This document shows positions 3,773 to 5,086 of a DNA stretch of 5,086 nt, in pieces. The notes beneath the pieces are model-generated. The model worked only from the letters and a program-made list of their open reading frames with translations. It did no database searches and had not been told where the DNA came from. Source of the stretch: DATLBA01 sp035527275 (GTDB lineage: Bacteria; Planctomycetota; Phycisphaerae; FEN-1346); NCBI GenBank assembly GCA_035527275.1, contig DATLBA010000070.1, forward strand, positions 1-5,086, given 5' to 3'. The translations under genes were made by a program, and so were the position numbers. Within the stretch, counting starts at the first letter, position 1, and the number at the start of each line of letters is the position of its first letter.

Positions 3773-4882
3773 ATGGGAATGCTCTTGGGAAGCGGGCCGC
3801 TCGGCCGGGAACTGCCGCGGCCGAAATGGACGGTCGCGCTGCTCTGGGTTCTTGGCGTCCTGCTGTGGCTCGCGACGGCGGCGGGGGTCGTCGGCCTGGC
3901 CATGTTCGTCTCGCCGGAGAACCAGACGACCTTGTGGATCGCGGTCGGCGTCGCGGTCGTCGTCAACGTCGTCCTGGGCGCGATGGCCATCGGCCTGGCG
4001 CTGCTCATCAAGTACGGGTTCAGCGCCGCCGTCAGCGCGAAACTGGTGGAGCGCGCCTTGCGGGAGACGTCGCAAAAGGCCGAACTCAGTTCGCCGGTGT
4101 CCGGCCTCGGCGGCGCCTCGCACGAAGAGGTCGTGAGCCTCCTGTCGGAGATCATGGAGAACACGCTCCTCGACGGCCAGGAGAGGGCGGCCAAACGCCA
4201 ACTCGCGAAGAAACAGCGCCAGCGGGCGCTGCGGCGCGAGATCGAGGCACTCATCGTCGCCGCCAAGTACCGCGAGGCCCACGAACGGCTCGACGAGTTC
4301 CGCGTCCGCTACGCCGCCAGCGACGAGGTCACCGACATGGAGGCCCAACTGTCGGAGGCCCTCCGCCAGCACGAGCACAGCGAGACCGCTCACATCACCG
4401 AACAGGTCGAGCGGTACATGGGCCTCGGCCTCTGGGAACGCGCCATGGAGATGGCCCAGGCCCTGGCCGAGCAGTTCCCGGAGAACCCCGACGCGGCGCG
4501 GCTGCCCGAGACGGTCCGCCTTGAACAGGGCGCCAATCGGCGACAGGAGCAGCAACGCCAGTACCGCGAGATCGAGCACCTCGTCGCCCGCAAGCACTGG
4601 CGCCAGGCCCTGCGGGCCGCCGAGACGCTCATCGAGAATCACCCCGACAGTCCCGAGGCCAACGCCCTGCGTGAAAAACTCGACGAACTGAGGCGAAACG
4701 CCGCCATCCTCGAACGCCGAGAGTGGGAAAGCCGCATCGCCGAACACATCCAGATCGGACGCCACCGCGAAGCCTACGACCTGGCCATGGAACTCGTGGA
4801 GAAATACCCCGATTCGCCGCAGGCCGCCGAGATCCAGAGAAACCTCGCCCAACTCAAGGCCCGCGCCGGCATCGCCGATTGA
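3773..4882 (+). CDS. Membrane-anchored protein with four 55-residue TPR-like repeats
   Basis: 369 residues. Two hydrophobic helices at about 19-46 and 54-80, with a short polar turn (SPENQTT), make an N-terminal membrane hairpin. A charged coiled-coil-prone segment follows (90-155), so the bulk is probably cytoplasmic. Residues 156-369 are four helical repeats in exact 55-residue register: the conserved alanine of the (Y/W/H)-x-x-A pattern falls at 169, 224, 279 and 334. Hydrophobic residues 157, 212, 267 and 322 start each unit, and Pro at 236, 291 and 346 ends the second helix (KYPDSP, NHPDSP, QFPENP). The first unit has Ala there, and the last is cut short by the stop. Each unit resembles a TPR helix pair plus a long charged linking helix. 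TPR proteins usually act as protein-binding scaffolds; no enzyme motif is visible, so partner and process are unknown. The gene is monocistronic here, with the stop followed after 3 nt by a 14-bp palindrome. Confidence 0.88.
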   Translation: MGMLLGSGPLGRELPRPKWTVALLWVLGVLLWLATAAGVVGLAMFVSPENQTTLWIAVGVAVVVNVVLGAMAIGLALLIKYGFSAAVSAKLVERALRETSQKAELSSPVSGLGGASHEEVVSLLSEIMENTLLDGQERAAKRQLAKKQRQRALRREIEALIVAAKYREAHERLDEFRVRYAASDEVTDMEAQLSEALRQHEHSETAHITEQVERYMGLGLWERAMEMAQALAEQFPENPDAARLPETVRLEQGANRRQEQQRQYREIEHLVARKHWRQALRAAETLIENHPDSPEANALREKLDELRRNAAILERREWESRIAEHIQIGRHREAYDLAMELVEKYPDSPQAAEIQRNLAQLKARAGIAD

Positions 4883-4885
4883 CCG

Positions 4886-4899
4886 GACTTACGTAAGTC
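4886..4899. repeat. Perfect 14-bp palindrome just after the TPR-like gene
   Basis: GACTTAC (4886-4892) is followed by its exact reverse complement GTAAGTC (4893-4899), starting 3 nt after the stop codon. The 8-mer ACGTAAGT (4891-4898) recurs at 4990-4997, and CTTGCGC (4899-4905) has an inverted partner GCGCAAG at 5003-5009, so these may bracket one composite element. No T-run follows, so a terminator role is not supported. Confidence 0.5.
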
Positions 4900-4921
4900 T
4901 TGCGCTGTGGCGAGAACGGCG

Positions 4922-4968
4922 CCCGCTCGCTTACGCTCGCGGCTGGTTACACTCGCGCCCGACCAGCC
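4922..4968. repeat. CCCGCTCGCT repeat with GGCTGGT/ACCAGCC stem, copy 2
   Basis: Second copy of the repeat at 3363-3405, same orientation, again a few tens of bases after a gene end. GGCTGGT (4941-4947) pairs with ACCAGCC (4962-4968). Relative to copy 1 an A-T pair in the stem is replaced by G-C on both arms (3386/3402 versus 4945/4964), which keeps the pairing. Confidence 0.65.
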
Positions 4969-4989
4969 ACGTGAGAAAACTAGCCGCGC

Positions 4990-5027
4990 ACGTAAGTAAG
5001 CGGCGCAAGCCCCTGGGCTACGAGCCC
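4990..5027. repeat. Repeat segment with three alternating AGCCC/GGGCT arms
   Basis: AGCCC (5008-5012), GGGCT (5015-5019) and AGCCC (5023-5027) let the middle arm pair with either neighbour, giving two exclusive hairpins. The segment begins with ACGTAAGTAAGCGGCGCAAG. It is probably part of the intergenic repeat block; no gene is adjacent to test attenuation. Confidence 0.35.
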
Positions 5028-5045
5028 AATCAGTTGTCGCCACGG

Positions 5046-5069
5046 CATGCACACGCAAGCGTGGGCATG
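5046..5069. repeat. Hairpin CATGC-A-CACGC / GCGTG-G-GCATG
   Basis: Ten base pairs (5046-5050 and 5052-5056 with 5059-5063 and 5065-5069), one mismatch and a 2-nt loop. It is another short intergenic palindrome, unlike the families above. No start codon with a ribosome binding site is visible before the window ends; the final AGGAGA could belong to a gene beyond it. Confidence 0.5.
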
Positions 5070-5086
5070 GCCGCTGAGCCAGGAGA

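Noticed and set aside
3434..4852. Long minus-strand open frame of 472 codons opposite the TPR-like gene
   Set aside because: It is a codon-bias shadow of the plus-strand gene, which has a strong ribosome binding site, membrane helices and repeats in register.

Overview
The window is high-GC bacterial DNA with three well-supported genes, all on the plus strand and each with its own upstream region: an HNH endonuclease (524-1177), a PEP-CTERM surface protein (2221-3354) and a membrane-anchored protein with TPR-like repeats (3773-4882). The PEP-CTERM tail, the style of the HNH protein, the long GC-rich spacers full of short palindromes and the sparse gene packing suggest a member of the Planctomycetota (Phycisphaerae-like). 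This is an inference from style; no marker gene is present. The genes do not form an obvious operon or pathway, and I see no exosortase, CRISPR array, tRNA, rRNA or insertion sequence.

Layout. 1-523: leader with an AT-rich stretch, several hairpins, a degenerate copy of a palindromic repeat and a sigma70-like promoter for the HNH gene. 524-1177: HNH gene. 1178-2220: about 1 kb with no credible gene. It holds a cluster of 4-nt-loop hairpins (1332-1471), two T5-CGGG units, a promoter-like site (1644-1671) followed by a heavily self-complementary stretch (1686-1870) that may be a structured RNA, and a second promoter (2040-2067) whose predicted start falls in a stem-loop. 2221-3354: PEP-CTERM gene. 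3355-3772: two palindromic repeats, an extended -10 promoter, a nested hairpin and an opposing minus-strand promoter-like site. 3773-4882: TPR-like gene. 4883-5086: a dense run of palindromic repeats with no gene start visible.

Nearly half the window is non-coding, and that part holds most of the unusual signal. Several short inverted repeats occur more than once, and two families show compensatory base changes between copies (hairpins at 1332 and 1375; repeats at 3363 and 4922), which suggests that the folded form is kept. The protein-level highlight is that the TPR-like protein has four units with an exact 55-residue period, longer than the canonical 34-residue TPR.
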